From assembly GCF_963678975.1 (NCBI RefSeq), contig NC_089281.1:8085277-8149276 (forward strand): a stretch of 64,000 nucleotides of DNA. Direction: 5' to 3'. The number at the start of each line of letters is the position of its first letter. Position 1 is the first letter of the stretch. A program made the position numbers and the translations under genes. This DNA is from Dysidea avara (taxonomy: Eukaryota; Porifera; Demospongiae; Dictyoceratida; Dysideidae). The notes under the pieces are model-generated. The model was not told where the DNA came from. It worked only from the letters and a program-made list of their open reading frames with translations, and searched no databases. Positions 1-15,030 of the stretch are shown piece after piece.

Positions 1-4659
<4,659 letters not shown>

Positions 4660-4763
4660 TTTTCCCGCCTCTGCACACCGTGTACGTACAACTGCAGTGA
4701 CTAAGTGACAAGCAAGTTAAAGAGAAAAGAAATATTACGCGGAAGGTGTCTGAGAAGCAATAA

Positions 4764-4788
4764 GCGCATGCGCACGTGAGTGACGTCA
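4764..4788. promoter_or_regulatory. NRF1 palindrome, E-box and CRE cluster upstream of the glucosidase gene
   Basis: Within 25 bp there is GCGCATGCGC (4764-4773, the full NRF1 palindrome), CACGTG (4773-4778, E-box) and TGACGTCA (4781-4788, perfect cAMP-response element). They sit about 105-130 bp upstream of the glucosidase ATG and between it and the NOP2 stop codon (4823). The sites are seen directly; use by these factors is inferred. Confidence 0.6.
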
Positions 4789-4822
4789 GAGCTACACAAT
4801 TAACATTTTAACAAAAATAATA

Positions 4823-6289
4823 CTATGTAAGTTTCTTTAGTTTGGCAATAAAAAACCCGTCCATGTTGTGAACATGAGGGTAGATTCGTTTTGTGTTTGC
4901 CATTGATGGATGAAACCTTCGTTCACGAAACTTGACAAACCCATCTTCACCCACATCTAGTCCAGTGGGTACAATTTTCACTTTGCGCATTTTCAGAGCG
5001 TAATCAATAACACATTCATTCTCTTCTACTAACACAGAACATGTGGAATATATGATGTAACCACCTGAAGAGGAACGTGGATTTACTGAGTCAATTGCAC
5101 TGAGAATTAGTTCACGTTGTAGATGTGAACACCTCTGGATGTCTTTTTCTGTTTTAGATGCTTTCACAGCTGAATCTTTGGAAATAACACCAGTTCCACT
5201 GCAAGGTGCATCTAGCAGCACACGGTCAAAATTCCCAATTACTTTAGGAAAGTTTCGACCATCATAACAACATACAATGGTATTTGTTACTCCCAATCGG
5301 TGGAGATTACCGACCAGAGCCTTTTGCCTTTCTTTGTTAATGTCATTAGCAAACAATATTCCCGTGTTCTTCATTAGTGCAGCAATGTATGAAGTCTTTG
5401 CTCCTGGAGCTGCACACATATCCAACACACGTTCTTTCTCCTGTGGAGCAAGTGCCATCACAGGCATCATTGACGATGCTCCTTGGAGAATATAATGCCC
5501 AGCTAAATATTCTGGTGTGGCCCCAATAGGCACAGAACTATCGTATATCACTAGACCAACTTTAGACCAGGTACCAATTGGGTCAAGATTGACTCCACGA
5601 CTGATCAAGGCTTGAGCTAAATCTCTTCTCCTTGTCTTAAGACTGTTAGTTCTAATAGTTAGTGGCCTTGGGGCTTCATTGGCATCCAGGAACTCCAATA
5701 GCTGAGTAGCAGGTACCAGCTCGATAAACTTTCCAATTAAATAATCACTGTATCCATACTGACTTTTTAGATCGTCTTGGAGCATCTGTAAATATTCACT
5801 TCGTGATTTTCCCTCTTCACACAAGCTCTTAAAATTGCTGAGAATGTACAATATCTCATGCACTCTCTGTCCACCCTCGTCAGTTGTTTTTAGCTCCGTA
5901 TCCACAGGATCTTCTGGTTTATGCTTCTTTTTCTTCCTAGGCTTCGCTGTAGCAATTGCCTCATCTTCTGAATCACTAGTGTGAGCTACTCCAGTAGCTG
6001 TAAGTGAAATTTCTTCATCATCTGAATCGCTATCAAACAAACGGGCCTCTTCTCCATCAGAATCAGACAAGTCTAATTTTAATTTCTTTTGTTGTACCTC
6101 TACGGAGGGCTCCGTAGCATCTCTAGATCTCTTCTTTTTCACGCCAGCCTTCGTGTGTGGCTTGGTCACTCTTTCTTTCCTGCCTTTAAGTTTCTTGCGT
6201 GGTTCTTCAGAGAATGGCGGTGGTTGTTTCCTAGCTTTCCTGCCAGGTCCTCTCTTCCCCAGCTCAGAACGATCTGATTTTCTTCCCAT
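4823..6289 (-). CDS. NOP2: NOP2/NOL1 25S/28S rRNA (cytosine-C5) methyltransferase
   Basis: Single-exon frame of 488 residues. Residues 1-130 are basic and acidic low-complexity sequence (lysine-rich tracts and Ser-Asp runs) as in nucleolar NOP2 proteins. From about residue 150 comes the NOL1/NOP2/Sun domain: SAM-binding LDMCAAPGAKT at 290-299, DAPCSGTG with motif IV Cys at 363, and the catalytic STCS Cys at 417. The C-terminal RRFHPS and MDGFFIAKL ends match the family. Known family role: methylation of one cytosine in large-subunit rRNA and 60S assembly in the nucleolus. At 488 residues it is shorter than the human protein (over 800), mainly through shorter tails. It diverges from ARFGAP1 with 112 bp between the two ATGs. 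Confidence 0.95.
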   Translation of the reverse strand: MGRKSDRSELGKRGPGRKARKQPPPFSEEPRKKLKGRKERVTKPHTKAGVKKKRSRDATEPSVEVQQKKLKLDLSDSDGEEARLFDSDSDDEEISLTATGVAHTSDSEDEAIATAKPRKKKKHKPEDPVDTELKTTDEGGQRVHEILYILSNFKSLCEEGKSRSEYLQMLQDDLKSQYGYSDYLIGKFIELVPATQLLEFLDANEAPRPLTIRTNSLKTRRRDLAQALISRGVNLDPIGTWSKVGLVIYDSSVPIGATPEYLAGHYILQGASSMMPVMALAPQEKERVLDMCAAPGAKTSYIAALMKNTGILFANDINKERQKALVGNLHRLGVTNTIVCCYDGRNFPKVIGNFDRVLLDAPCSGTGVISKDSAVKASKTEKDIQRCSHLQRELILSAIDSVNPRSSSGGYIIYSTCSVLVEENECVIDYALKMRKVKIVPTGLDVGEDGFVKFRERRFHPSMANTKRIYPHVHNMDGFFIAKLKKLT

Positions 6290-6401
6290 TCTGGAAACAC
6301 GTGAACTATACGATGCGCTTTAATTGCAATAATAACTTTTCTGTGTTTAATTTTAGAGAAAGAAACCAGTTTTACGGTGGGTCCCACAAATTTCGTCAAC
6401 A
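6290..6401. promoter_or_regulatory. Bidirectional promoter NOP2 / ARFGAP1
   Basis: Only 112 bp separate the divergent ATGs. A perfect E-box CACGTG lies at 6298-6303, 9 bp from the NOP2 ATG. MYC-type E-boxes are common in ribosome-biogenesis promoters, so control of NOP2 by a bHLH-zip factor is plausible but inferred. No TATA box is obvious. Confidence 0.5.
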
Positions 6402-9400
6402 ATGGCAAGTCCGACAACGAAGAAGATTTTATCAGAACTATCACGGAAGGACGAAAACAAGGTAAAATGTATCAGTATGGAGAATTTTAAGTTGATAATT
6501 TTACCGTTATCGTTACAACTGAAAGACACCACGCTGCCACGTGTTTTTGAGTTTGTTCTAAGAGTGACTGTGTATATGACTATACTTTTGACTATGTAAT
6601 CTCTTGTATCACGTTGTGATTTTTTTTTACAATTGGTTTAATTTTAGTTATAGTATTTCATCATCTTCATGCATTGTTCAACCCTTTAGGCCCCTATTCG
6701 GTGATTATTAGTTTCTCATCCAGCCTTTCTAATTATTATGATGCGGGGGGGAGGGTATTACCATTATGCCATTATTTTATAATATTAACACACTGATGTA
6801 CAGACCTTGTCCAAATTGTCTTTCTTTCTTACTACAAACATTTCCTTCACCAGCTGATTCTAATTTTCGTGATTGCCAACTGTTTTTCGACAGTCAACTG
6901 AAAGCCTGCTTTGATGAAGTCGATAGAGCACGATTGCAACTGGCACTGCAGCAATTTGCTAAGGAAAACAACAGTTCTCCTGGTGATATATAGCGCATTG
7001 TAGCGTTCATCAACAAAAATTGTAACAGTTTGGTATCACGTGTTCTTCTGAGCATGCGCAGAGTAAATAATGGCTTACCATGCGGTAGCTTAAGAAGGAT
7101 GCGGGCGGTGGATGAGAAACTAATAATCACCAAATAGGGGCCTTAGTTCTATAACCATTCATATTAACTCTGTTTGAGAGCACTGCTATACATACCTTGC
7201 TTTTGACTATGTAATCTCTTGTGTAGATAGTATCACGTTGTGATTTTTTTAGAAAGTGAATGGTGTCACTAGCTGTCCTTAAACCTTACCAATTGTCTTA
7301 ATTGGTCTGTTTGAGAAGGCATTTTAAGTATTCACGTTTTGATGCTTGACAATAAACAATTCTACTGTGTAATTATTTCCTGTAATTCATCTATAAAATA
7401 TTGAGTTCACATTTAAATATATTTCCCATAGAAATGTTTTGAGTGTAAAGCACTGTGTCCCCAATGGGTGTCAGTTACATATGGAATATTTATCTGTCTG
7501 GAGTGCTCAGGAAAACACCGAGGTCTCGGAGTTCATCTCAGGTATGAAGGAGAACTGTTCTTTATTAGTATAGTGAAATCTCATTGAATGTAAAGGATGG
7601 TGGCCCCAACAATGAGGTGTAACAAGGTTGTATGTACACCTTATGTTTTTGTCAATAATGAGGCTGTGAAGTACACCTAGCTATATTTGGGACAAAACCA
7701 TATTGATGATGTGGTTGATAAGGCTGCCGCTATGTGATATTTCAGTGTAGCCTGTAATTTATTTGTTGTTATGCAAATGTACTTTATTTTCTTTCTATAG
7801 TTTTGTACGGTCAACTACAATGGACAAGTGGAAAGATTCAGAAATTGAGAGGATGAAAGTAAGGTGTCATACAGTGTATTTCATTGCTGTATTCACATAT
7901 GTAATACACATGTACCCAGGTAGGAGGGAACAGAGCAGCCTGGGAATTCTTCTCTTCACAACCAGACATAACGGAAGGCATGAGCATTAAACAGAAATAT
8001 CAGACCAAAGCAGCAGCACTTTATCGTGATAAAGTAAAGCTTTCCACGTGTATTCCTATATTGACTGTACATTGTAAATTATGTAGATAGGTGCTTTAGC
8101 TGAAGGCAGGCACTGGAGTGCTGCCACATCATCAGCTAAGAACTACAAGCCACCGCCAGCTGATACATCAACAACTACTAGTCAACCTGAGTGAGTATGG
8201 TGATATTCTCAGATGGTACATATTTCATTTTGTCCTGGAAGTAGGTCTATGTATTACACTAAAGAAATGGCACAACAAAAAGATGATTTTTTCCAACGCA
8301 AGTTGAATGAAAATGCCAATAGACGCGAGTAAGAGATCGTATCAGTAAAGTGTGGCTAATATAAATGTTACTTGAAGTCTTCCAACCTCTTGCTGCCCTT
8401 TATGTTTTGTCTCGTGCATGTATACCAACTTTCCTCAGTGCATGCACACACATGTATGCAGTTATTACATGTGTGTGTGTGTGTGTGTGTCATCTGATTT
8501 ACTCTTACTTCAGTGATGTCCCTCCAAGTCAAGGTGGGAAATACGCAGGATTTGGGTCCACTGTTCAACAGGATACCAGCCAAAGCTCTTGTAAGTTTCT
8601 GCCCTCCGTCTTGTTGAAGAGACTACACGTTTTGTTTTCTAGCTGAATTCCTTAATGACCCATGGTCATCTCTATCATATGTAAGTGATTTTTAGTTTAC
8701 TATTTCCATAGTATTTCATTGTATTTTTGGTGTTAGGGATGGAGTTCTTTTTCAAGTGCTGCCAGTTCATGGGCTACCCAAGCACAACAAAAGGTAGAAG
8801 TTTCCTTATTCAAAAAACTATAAACATTTATCATCTACATACGTACTTAGGCTCAAGAACTTGGTACTACATTAAATGAAAATGTGATTAAACCATCAGC
8901 AGAACAAGCTTCACGACTTGGTACAGTCATTCAGCAAAATGTTGTCGAACCAACCAAGACTAAAGTACAAGATGGAACGTTGTGGACAGACATGAGCAAG
9001 GGGGCATCTTCTTTTGCCAGCACAGTGAGTAAATGATATAGTGTGTAGAGAAATTGTTAGAGGGTAAATTTGGCGTGCTTTAAAATTTGCTTTCCCAATT
9101 AAATTTATAAATGCTATAGATTTATTAAGTTTTGTGATGTGAGCATGTGGGTACTGAGTTTGTTTGTATCATTTCAGGTTGCCACTGTTGGGGAGACAAA
9201 GTGGAGAGATTTGCAGTCATATTGGACTGACACAGGGAATACAGAAAATGGACAGAATACTGACAACAATCAGGATAATGAATGGTCAAAATGGCCATCA
9301 GATAGTGAAGATAATGAGAACACAACAGAAAATGGTTGGGATGATGATGAATGGAACAGCACTGAATGGACTACCACCAAGGCTCCACAATCAAATCAAA

Positions 9401-9513
9401 CATCTAAACCAAAAGCCCCAGCCTCATCTAACAATGGATGGGACAATGTAGATATGGACCAGTGGGATAATGCTGACTGGACTCCCTCGAAACAAAGAAC
9501 AAAAGGCGATTGA
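6402..9513 (+). CDS. ARFGAP1: ADP-ribosylation factor GTPase-activating protein 1
   Basis: Eleven exons: 6402-6461, 7432-7541, 7801-7858, 7920-8033, 8087-8190, 8245-8328, 8514-8590, 8643-8680, 8737-8793, 8851-9024, 9178-9513. Phases agree and give 403 residues, the size of vertebrate ARFGAP1. The N-terminal ArfGAP zinc finger is intact: CFEC, sixteen residues, CLEC, then [15 protein letters not shown] with the arginine finger in HRG. MDKWKD and KAAALYRDK follow. The middle has the amphipathic, Ser/Thr-rich ALPS-like region ([10 protein letters not shown], exon 9) used to sense curved Golgi membrane. The C-terminus is acidic with several Trp-containing GWD/EW motifs expected to bind coat or adaptor proteins. 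Known family role: GTP hydrolysis on Arf1 during COPI traffic. An AATAAA occurs only 5 bases after the stop. Confidence 0.95.
6689..7142. mobile_element. PIF/Harbinger-like non-autonomous element in ARFGAP1 intron 1
   Basis: Terminal inverted repeats of about 34 bp begin GGCCCCTATT and read inward to a TTTCTCATCCA-type end; they differ at about one position. The element is flanked by the 3-bp direct repeat TTA (6686-6688 and 7143-7145), the target duplication expected for PIF/Harbinger elements. It is 454 bp long, too short for a transposase, and carries an open frame (see 6853-6993). Confidence 0.8.
6853..6993 (+). pseudogene. Open frame inside the Harbinger-like element, possible captured exon
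   Basis: An AG acceptor-like site precedes a 46-codon open segment that begins [12 protein letters not shown] and ends in a TAG at 6991-6993. It looks like globular or helical protein ([20 protein letters not shown]) rather than random translation. I do not recognise the family. It could be a captured host exon, a remnant of a transposon protein, or chance. Confidence 0.3.
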
Positions 9514-9517
9514 TTGA

Positions 9518-9523
9518 AATAAA
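9518..9523 (+). terminator. AATAAA poly(A) signal of ARFGAP1
   Basis: AATAAA begins 5 bases after the ARFGAP1 stop codon, implying a 3' UTR of only a few tens of bases. Confidence 0.6.
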
Positions 9524-9617
9524 ATGGCCATTGCTGATGTAGCAGTAAAAATCTTTACACCGCTCTATTGTTCTCTATAAAGAGACTAATCCACCAATTT
9601 GTATTGCAAATAATATA

Positions 9618-9623
9618 TTTATT
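9618..9623 (-). terminator. AATAAA poly(A) signal of the BRMS1-like gene
   Basis: The minus strand reads AATAAA here, about 117 bp past the stop of the BRMS1-like gene and 95 bp from the ARFGAP1 signal. The two convergent genes therefore end close together without needing to overlap. Confidence 0.55.
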
Positions 9624-9739
9624 AAAAAAAAAAGGACTACATACATATTTACAGATGCTTACTGATACCAGAGCAGGGGGTTTGTGACTATCTCTCTTGT
9701 GTGTGTGTGCCATAATATACACAAATGATTTATGCACAG

Positions 9740-12693
9740 TTATCCTGTAGGAGTTACTGTGAATAATCCTGTCTGTAGACTGCTCAAAGACATGGCTGCT
9801 TTACTATCATCCTCTCTAGCCACTGTAATCTATTGTAAGAATGATCTACGTATGCATAACATGGTATATGCATATACTTACCTTACTACTAGAAATACCT
9901 GCAATGGTGACCCTACAAGTAAAGACTCCACATATGCATCGATTCTGTTTTATAACGTACGCACTTACCTGTGTGTGTCTTGTGTTGTGGTGTTCTTGAG
10001 TACCACACGTGTGCCAACTGTTAAAGGGTTGTTATTAATCAGTAGCTTGTCACCTTGGACTACAATTGTGTTCTCTGCTTCATACTGCTGTTGTAGTTCA
10101 GTCACTTTTGATATCCATGACTGCAGCAGGGCAAGAAAAATTGATAAAGCTCAATTGTGTTACATTAGTGTAACATACATCCCATATGCATGTATGTACA
10201 CTTGATTTACACATACTTTTCTTATCATCTTGACGTCTTCTAAAATATCGATTTCTCTGAGCATGTATACAATATATGGACGTACTGAAGGTTAAAGAAA
10301 GAAACCAATTGCTGTGCCACACACAAACACATACAAACTAATGTATGTATGTATATATACTAGCAAGGATATCTGAAACACTTGAAGGCTTCTTTCTCTT
10401 TTCTGGTTGTGAAAATTCCAGTCTTCTTCGTTTTCTGTGTGTAGAACCCCATCCTTCAACTATGGTATGAAGTTTACGTGTTTATCGATAAAGGGGTAAT
10501 AAAAAAGTTCATACCTTCACTTAATTCATTTGCCACCATTTCTTCTTGGGACTGAGAAATTTTCTCTTTTATTTCTTGTTCAATCTTTTGACGTATAGTT
10601 CTCTGTTCCTCTTCTTGCTGTTTCTCAGCTGTTTGTAACTCTTCATCAAAACATGCTTGAATGTATTCCAACTAATTAAGTCAGGTTTGTCATCAAACAA
10701 ACCTTATATGTGGAAACACTCACCTTGCTCCTGTATTTCATTTCTGTAAAAAGGAAAAAATGTACAAAAAACAGCGAACTTTTAATTTACTAAACTTTGA
10801 ATCAAGGACTCTAATAATAAGGACAAATGATTTTGGGTCTGGCTGTATATATTTTAATGCACTAGAAATTTGTTGGTTATACAGTGCGTATATTGTTATC
10901 AAGAGGTTTCACTGCATTAGGAAGCTTAGCAGCTGGGATTCCACTTTAAATGGGTGAAGATTAAAGTTTGGAAATTTGCAAGAGCTTTCCTACTTGTCCC
11001 ATTTGTCTAACTAACTAACCTGCTAGCTTTTCACGTTGGTCAAGCACCTTCTCAAGTTCTTGTAACTGTTGTAAGTATTCTTGTGAGCTACCTGTTCAGT
11101 GACAAAAGGGGAGAAGGTGTAATTGTCTTTTCTACTTAGTTTCCAGATACACTACAATTCATGATACAGATTTACTTACTGTCTTTGACTGCATCTAATC
11201 TTCTGTCAATATCAGTCATCTTTTCATGATATAGACTACACATTGAAAAATGACAAATAAATTAGAGACTCTCACATATTATAATCACACAGTTCATTAG
11301 ATTGTTTGATCTGGAAATGCTCGTGAGGATTTTCCAAGCTAGTCAAAATCTCAAAAGTTTTATTTGTTCCTGTTGAAATGGTGGGGAATGAAAACTTGTT
11401 TCACTGAATAGTTTGATTTATGAAAGTTTGTTCTCATGAACTTATGATATATACCAAGTGTAGGTGATAATTAGATAATTGATAACACATATGATCAACC
11501 TTCTCTGGCCATGTGTGAGTACTAAATAATCCATATAACTGATTTTCAAATATCACATACCAAACACAGCTATGTATGTCAATATGTCAATACACCTGAT
11601 ATATGATGTATTGATATAGTAAAAATTATATTGATTGATGCCTGTACCGTTCTTTTACATGTTGTGATATATCATCCCAGGGCCCCAGCCTTACACTGTA
11701 TTCCTTATAGCTTACCAGTTCTTTAGTTCCATGAAGTACTTCTCAAGGGTTGTTACATCTTCAACACAACAAGACTTCCTCTTCTCATCAATTTCTTCAT
11801 CATCTACAACAATACGGCAAATAGAGTATAGCGAAACCTGTCTATTCTGGTCATCATATGGACAAAATTCTCATTAAGGAGGTGGCTGCATTAACTGGTC
11901 ACTTTGCACACAGTTGGCACATACGGGGATTTTATAATGGCCAGTTTAGACAGGTGATCTCTTTATGCAGTGACCTGATTAGACAGGTTTTACTATAATA
12001 ACTTTTACGCCACAAAATTATATTACAACTTCCACAGAGATTGCATGGTTCCTTCAAGAGACTACAACTCGGCTTCTGATGAATATGGTGATTTGAAACT
12101 TACATAGAACAAAAGTTGGAAGAATGTTATTTGGGCATCATGTTGGTTTTAGCTATAAAATAACTGTTTTGGGCTTACTTGAGAAAATTCAGTGAGCAAC
12201 AATGAACTGTTGTATGCTGACGTTGATATAAATGTTGTGGAGTAAACTTGTGCTCCAATAGTATGAGTATATTTTCTGCCCCGTTGAACTACTGTACCAT
12301 CAGGTGTTACCACTCTATATAGCACCTGTATAAGCTTCTACTGTCTATTGAGTGTCTAAGAAGTAAAATTTAACTTATGTCACAATGTATTTCCAGTACC
12401 TTTATCACATTATTGGGGATTCTCTATAATTATCACACTTCTACTAAAAAACTTTGAACAGGCAGACTAGACAACAGCACAATTATATTAAACTCTGTTT
12501 TAAAGTTTGAAGAAGAGGGCATACGAGGTCCACAAGTTGGTTGTCCCTACCTCGGTCCCTACAATAACCTCACCGATAACTCACATTCTGATTCATGAGA
12601 GAAGGTCGAATCGTCGTTTTCACTATTAACAGAATCGTTCTTCATTTCTTCTTCCCCAGATGGGGATCCGTTGTCTTCCTGTTTCCTTGGCAT
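9740..12693 (-). CDS. BRMS1/BRMS1L/SDS3-family subunit of the Sin3-HDAC corepressor
   Basis: Eleven exons: 12585-12693, 11716-11803, 11180-11235, 11020-11091, 10724-10743 (20 nt), 10515-10671, 10361-10453, 10217-10284, 9969-10120, 9882-9912 (31 nt), 9740-9829. Phases close to 311 residues, like human BRMS1L (323). An acidic N-terminus leads to the Sds3-like domain: DDEEIDEKRK, a long coiled coil (residues about 45-160), a basic RKRRR stretch, then the hallmark PYIVYML-REIDILED-V-IRK block. The C-terminal part resembles the SDS3/BRMS1 small beta domain and ends LSSLQTGLFTV. Known family role: scaffold in the nuclear Sin3/HDAC1-2 repressor complex. The donor ending exon 7 is uncertain: GTATAT at 10360 or an upstream GTGTTT, both in phase. 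BRMS1, BRMS1L and SUDS3 cannot be told apart here. Confidence 0.88.
11829..11995. mobile_element. TA-flanked MITE in intron 1 of the BRMS1-like gene
   Basis: A 25-bp terminal inverted repeat (about 21/25 matching; core AAACCTGTCTA) bounds a 167-bp segment flanked by TA dinucleotides, as expected for Tc1/mariner-type MITEs. A related end (GTGAAACCTGTTTAGCAGG) is seen near 34059 in a HECTD1 intron. Confidence 0.6.
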
Positions 12694-12791
12694 TCGTTGT
12701 GGTGGGCATTAATAAGAACGCCAATTATTCGCGGGGATTTTAAATTTGGTTTCTTTAATCTTTCACTTCTGCTGAGGATATTATTGGTGAT
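12694..12791. promoter_or_regulatory. Bidirectional promoter BRMS1-like / VRK
   Basis: The divergent ATGs are 98 bp apart. The spacer contains a CCAAT-like GCCAATTATT and a TTCGCGGGG stretch reminiscent of an E2F site. Both are by-eye matches. Confidence 0.45.
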
Positions 12792-14944
12792 ATGCCGCCT
12801 AAACGTGGTCCTAAGGCGTACAAGCTCGCCAAGCCACTGCCCCCAGGCGAGATCATGACAGACATGCTGAAGAAGCAGTGGGTGCTGGGCGCCCCTGTGG
12901 GGCAAGGCGGGTTTGGCCTGATCTATTTAGCAGGTGTTGTATAGATACAAACTAAATATTCAGTTATATCTGTTGTGCTAGCTCCTGAAAGCGAGAAACA
13001 TGCTGATGATAAGAATGCAGATTATGTCATCAAATTGGTGGGCATTTTTCCTTTCCATAAAAAAAAACAACTATTGTTTATAGGAGCCACATGAGAATGG
13101 CCCCCTCTTTACTGAGTTGGCTTTCTACCACCGTGTAGCAAAGAAAGAAAAAAGTAAATATAATTGAATACAATTTGTATGTTTATTAATTCCGACAACA
13201 GTGGATGAATGGAGGAAAACTCACACAGTCTCTTATTTGGGTATTCCAGTGTATATTGGATCAGGCAGCCATACTAACTCTGGTGTGCAATATCGGTTCA
13301 TGGTCATGCAGAGGTTTGGTACAGACTTAGAGAAGATTTTTAATGATTGTGGCCGTTGTTTTGGTCTACCTACTGTCTGCTTCTTAGCTTTACGTGTGGT
13401 AAGTGTGTGCGTGCATTTGTGTGTATGCAGATGAGGAGTGATATTGCCAAATGTCAATCATGACACCTGGTGTTGATACCAATGCTTTTTCACCAGACAT
13501 TTGAACTTAGCTAGGAAAACAATGCATTATGCTGGGTGGCTTACAAAAGGCTTGTATGGGTTCTGGGAGACTGGTATGCATACAGCATGGATAGAACTAT
13601 CATGAGGTGGGTGAAGGCATGATACCACAACCTCCTCTGGTGTTTGTTTGTTCTATGTAAATTAGTGTCCTTATGCAGTTGGAGTCACTGGAATACCTGC
13701 ATAGTCAAGGTTATGTGCATGCCGATGTTAAGGCTTCCAATTTGCTGACTGGTCACAAGAACAAACATGAGGTGATGCTTGTGTAGGAAGTGTGGCTGAT
13801 GGGTGTAGCTGTCTTTACAGGTTTATTTAGTTGACTATGGATTAGCAACACATTATACCCTTGGTGGGAAGCACCGTGCTTATAAAGAGGACCCACGTAA
13901 GGCACACGATGGTACCATTGAATTTACCAGTCGGGATGCACACAAGGGAGTAGGCAAGTGGATTCCACAGATTTTATTGTGTTTCACTGTACTACCCTTT
14001 AACAGCTCCATCGAGGAGAAGTGACTTAGAAATACTGGGCTATTGCTTGTTGCAGTGGGCTAGTGGCAGATTGCCCTGGGAAGGAAACTTATCTAACAAA
14101 CCAGCTGTAGCTAGTCAGAAAGAAAAGTTGAGTGATTTGCAGTATCTACAAACTTACTTGATACATACACACAGGTATATGAAGGAGCCATCTTCGTTGA
14201 TGAAGGCATGCTTCTCAACTGGACCTTCCCCTAAATGTCTTAGTGCCTATTTAGATAATGTCAGTGCTTTAGATTATGATGAGACACCAAACTATAGTAA
14301 TCTCAAACGTTTGTTTGTAAAAGAGCTTTCTTCGCTGGGATGTGACGACAGACCCGATGTGCTTGACTGGATATCAACAAAACCTAAAGCTGCTAAGAAG
14401 GTACAGGTGGAATGTATTGCTGTAAAGGCTGTGTAGAAGTCTTTGTTTCAGCGTTCAATAGTGGATGACACTGACATTGACAAACAACCAGCCAGAAAAA
14501 GAAAAACACCATCTCCTGCGGTTTCACCTGCACGTCCAGCTGTGGGAAGCTCATCTTCATCACCACCCACACGTCTTGTTAAAAAGACTGCTCGACCTGT
14601 GAAAAAGAAGAAAGTACTTTCATCTATTGCTGATGACATAGACAGCAATGAACAGCCTGTTCCATCTTCTCCACCGAAACCCGTAGTTAAGACATCCAAG
14701 CCTGCAAAAAAGAAAGCAGCTACGTCTCCTGATTCCCAATTATTACGAAGGTCTCCACGTCAACAGAAGCCTAATGCTCGAGAAATACTTGCTGCCAAGA
14801 TGAAAATTGGGGCAAGCATAATTCCTGGAGCAGTAACTGTAGTACCGGTAAGTTGAAACCTTTTGTGCACATTTATTAATTAAACTACTTACAACCCCCC
14901 AGCGTACGAAGGCCAAGCCCAAAAGCAAAAATGAAATGGTTTAA
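12792..14944 (+). CDS. VRK1: VRK-family serine/threonine kinase (VRK1-like)
   Basis: Exons 12792-12933, 12982-13037, 13084-13153, 13202-13398, 13679-13771, 13821-13953, 14006-14400, 14452-14847, 14903-14944; 507 residues. Kinase features: glycine loop [13 protein letters not shown], Lys in DYVIKLE, catalytic [10 protein letters not shown], and DYG in place of DFG ([10 protein letters not shown]), as is normal for VRK1. [33 protein letters not shown] is the VRK activation-segment signature. The C-terminal tail (about 145 residues) is Lys/Pro/Ser-rich with an SPRQQKP patch, suggesting a chromatin-bound nuclear kinase. In animals VRK1 phosphorylates BAF and histone H3. The intron at 13954 starts with GC (GCAAGT). 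The segment 14142-14174 may be a 33-nt intron or 11 extra residues. A stop at 14434 lies in intron 14401-14451, so the tail is part of this gene. Confidence 0.92.
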
Positions 14945-15030
14945 CTATAATTATAATATATTTCGTATATCTTGTACATGATAATATAATGTAATTTTTG
15001 GTGTCTTAAACACCCAAATTAATGTCAACA

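Noticed and set aside
9732-10205. 157-codon plus-strand frame
   Set aside because: It is the shadow of the last exons of the BRMS1-like gene on the minus strand.
11804-11845. Upstream acceptor at about 11838 for exon 2 of the BRMS1-like gene
   Set aside because: That AG lies inside the MITE end; the acceptor at 11804 joins in phase with donor GTGAGT at 12584.
14443-14856. A separate small gene after an apparent VRK stop at 14434
   Set aside because: The stop lies in intron 14401-14451; the frame is exon 8 of the VRK gene with matching phase.
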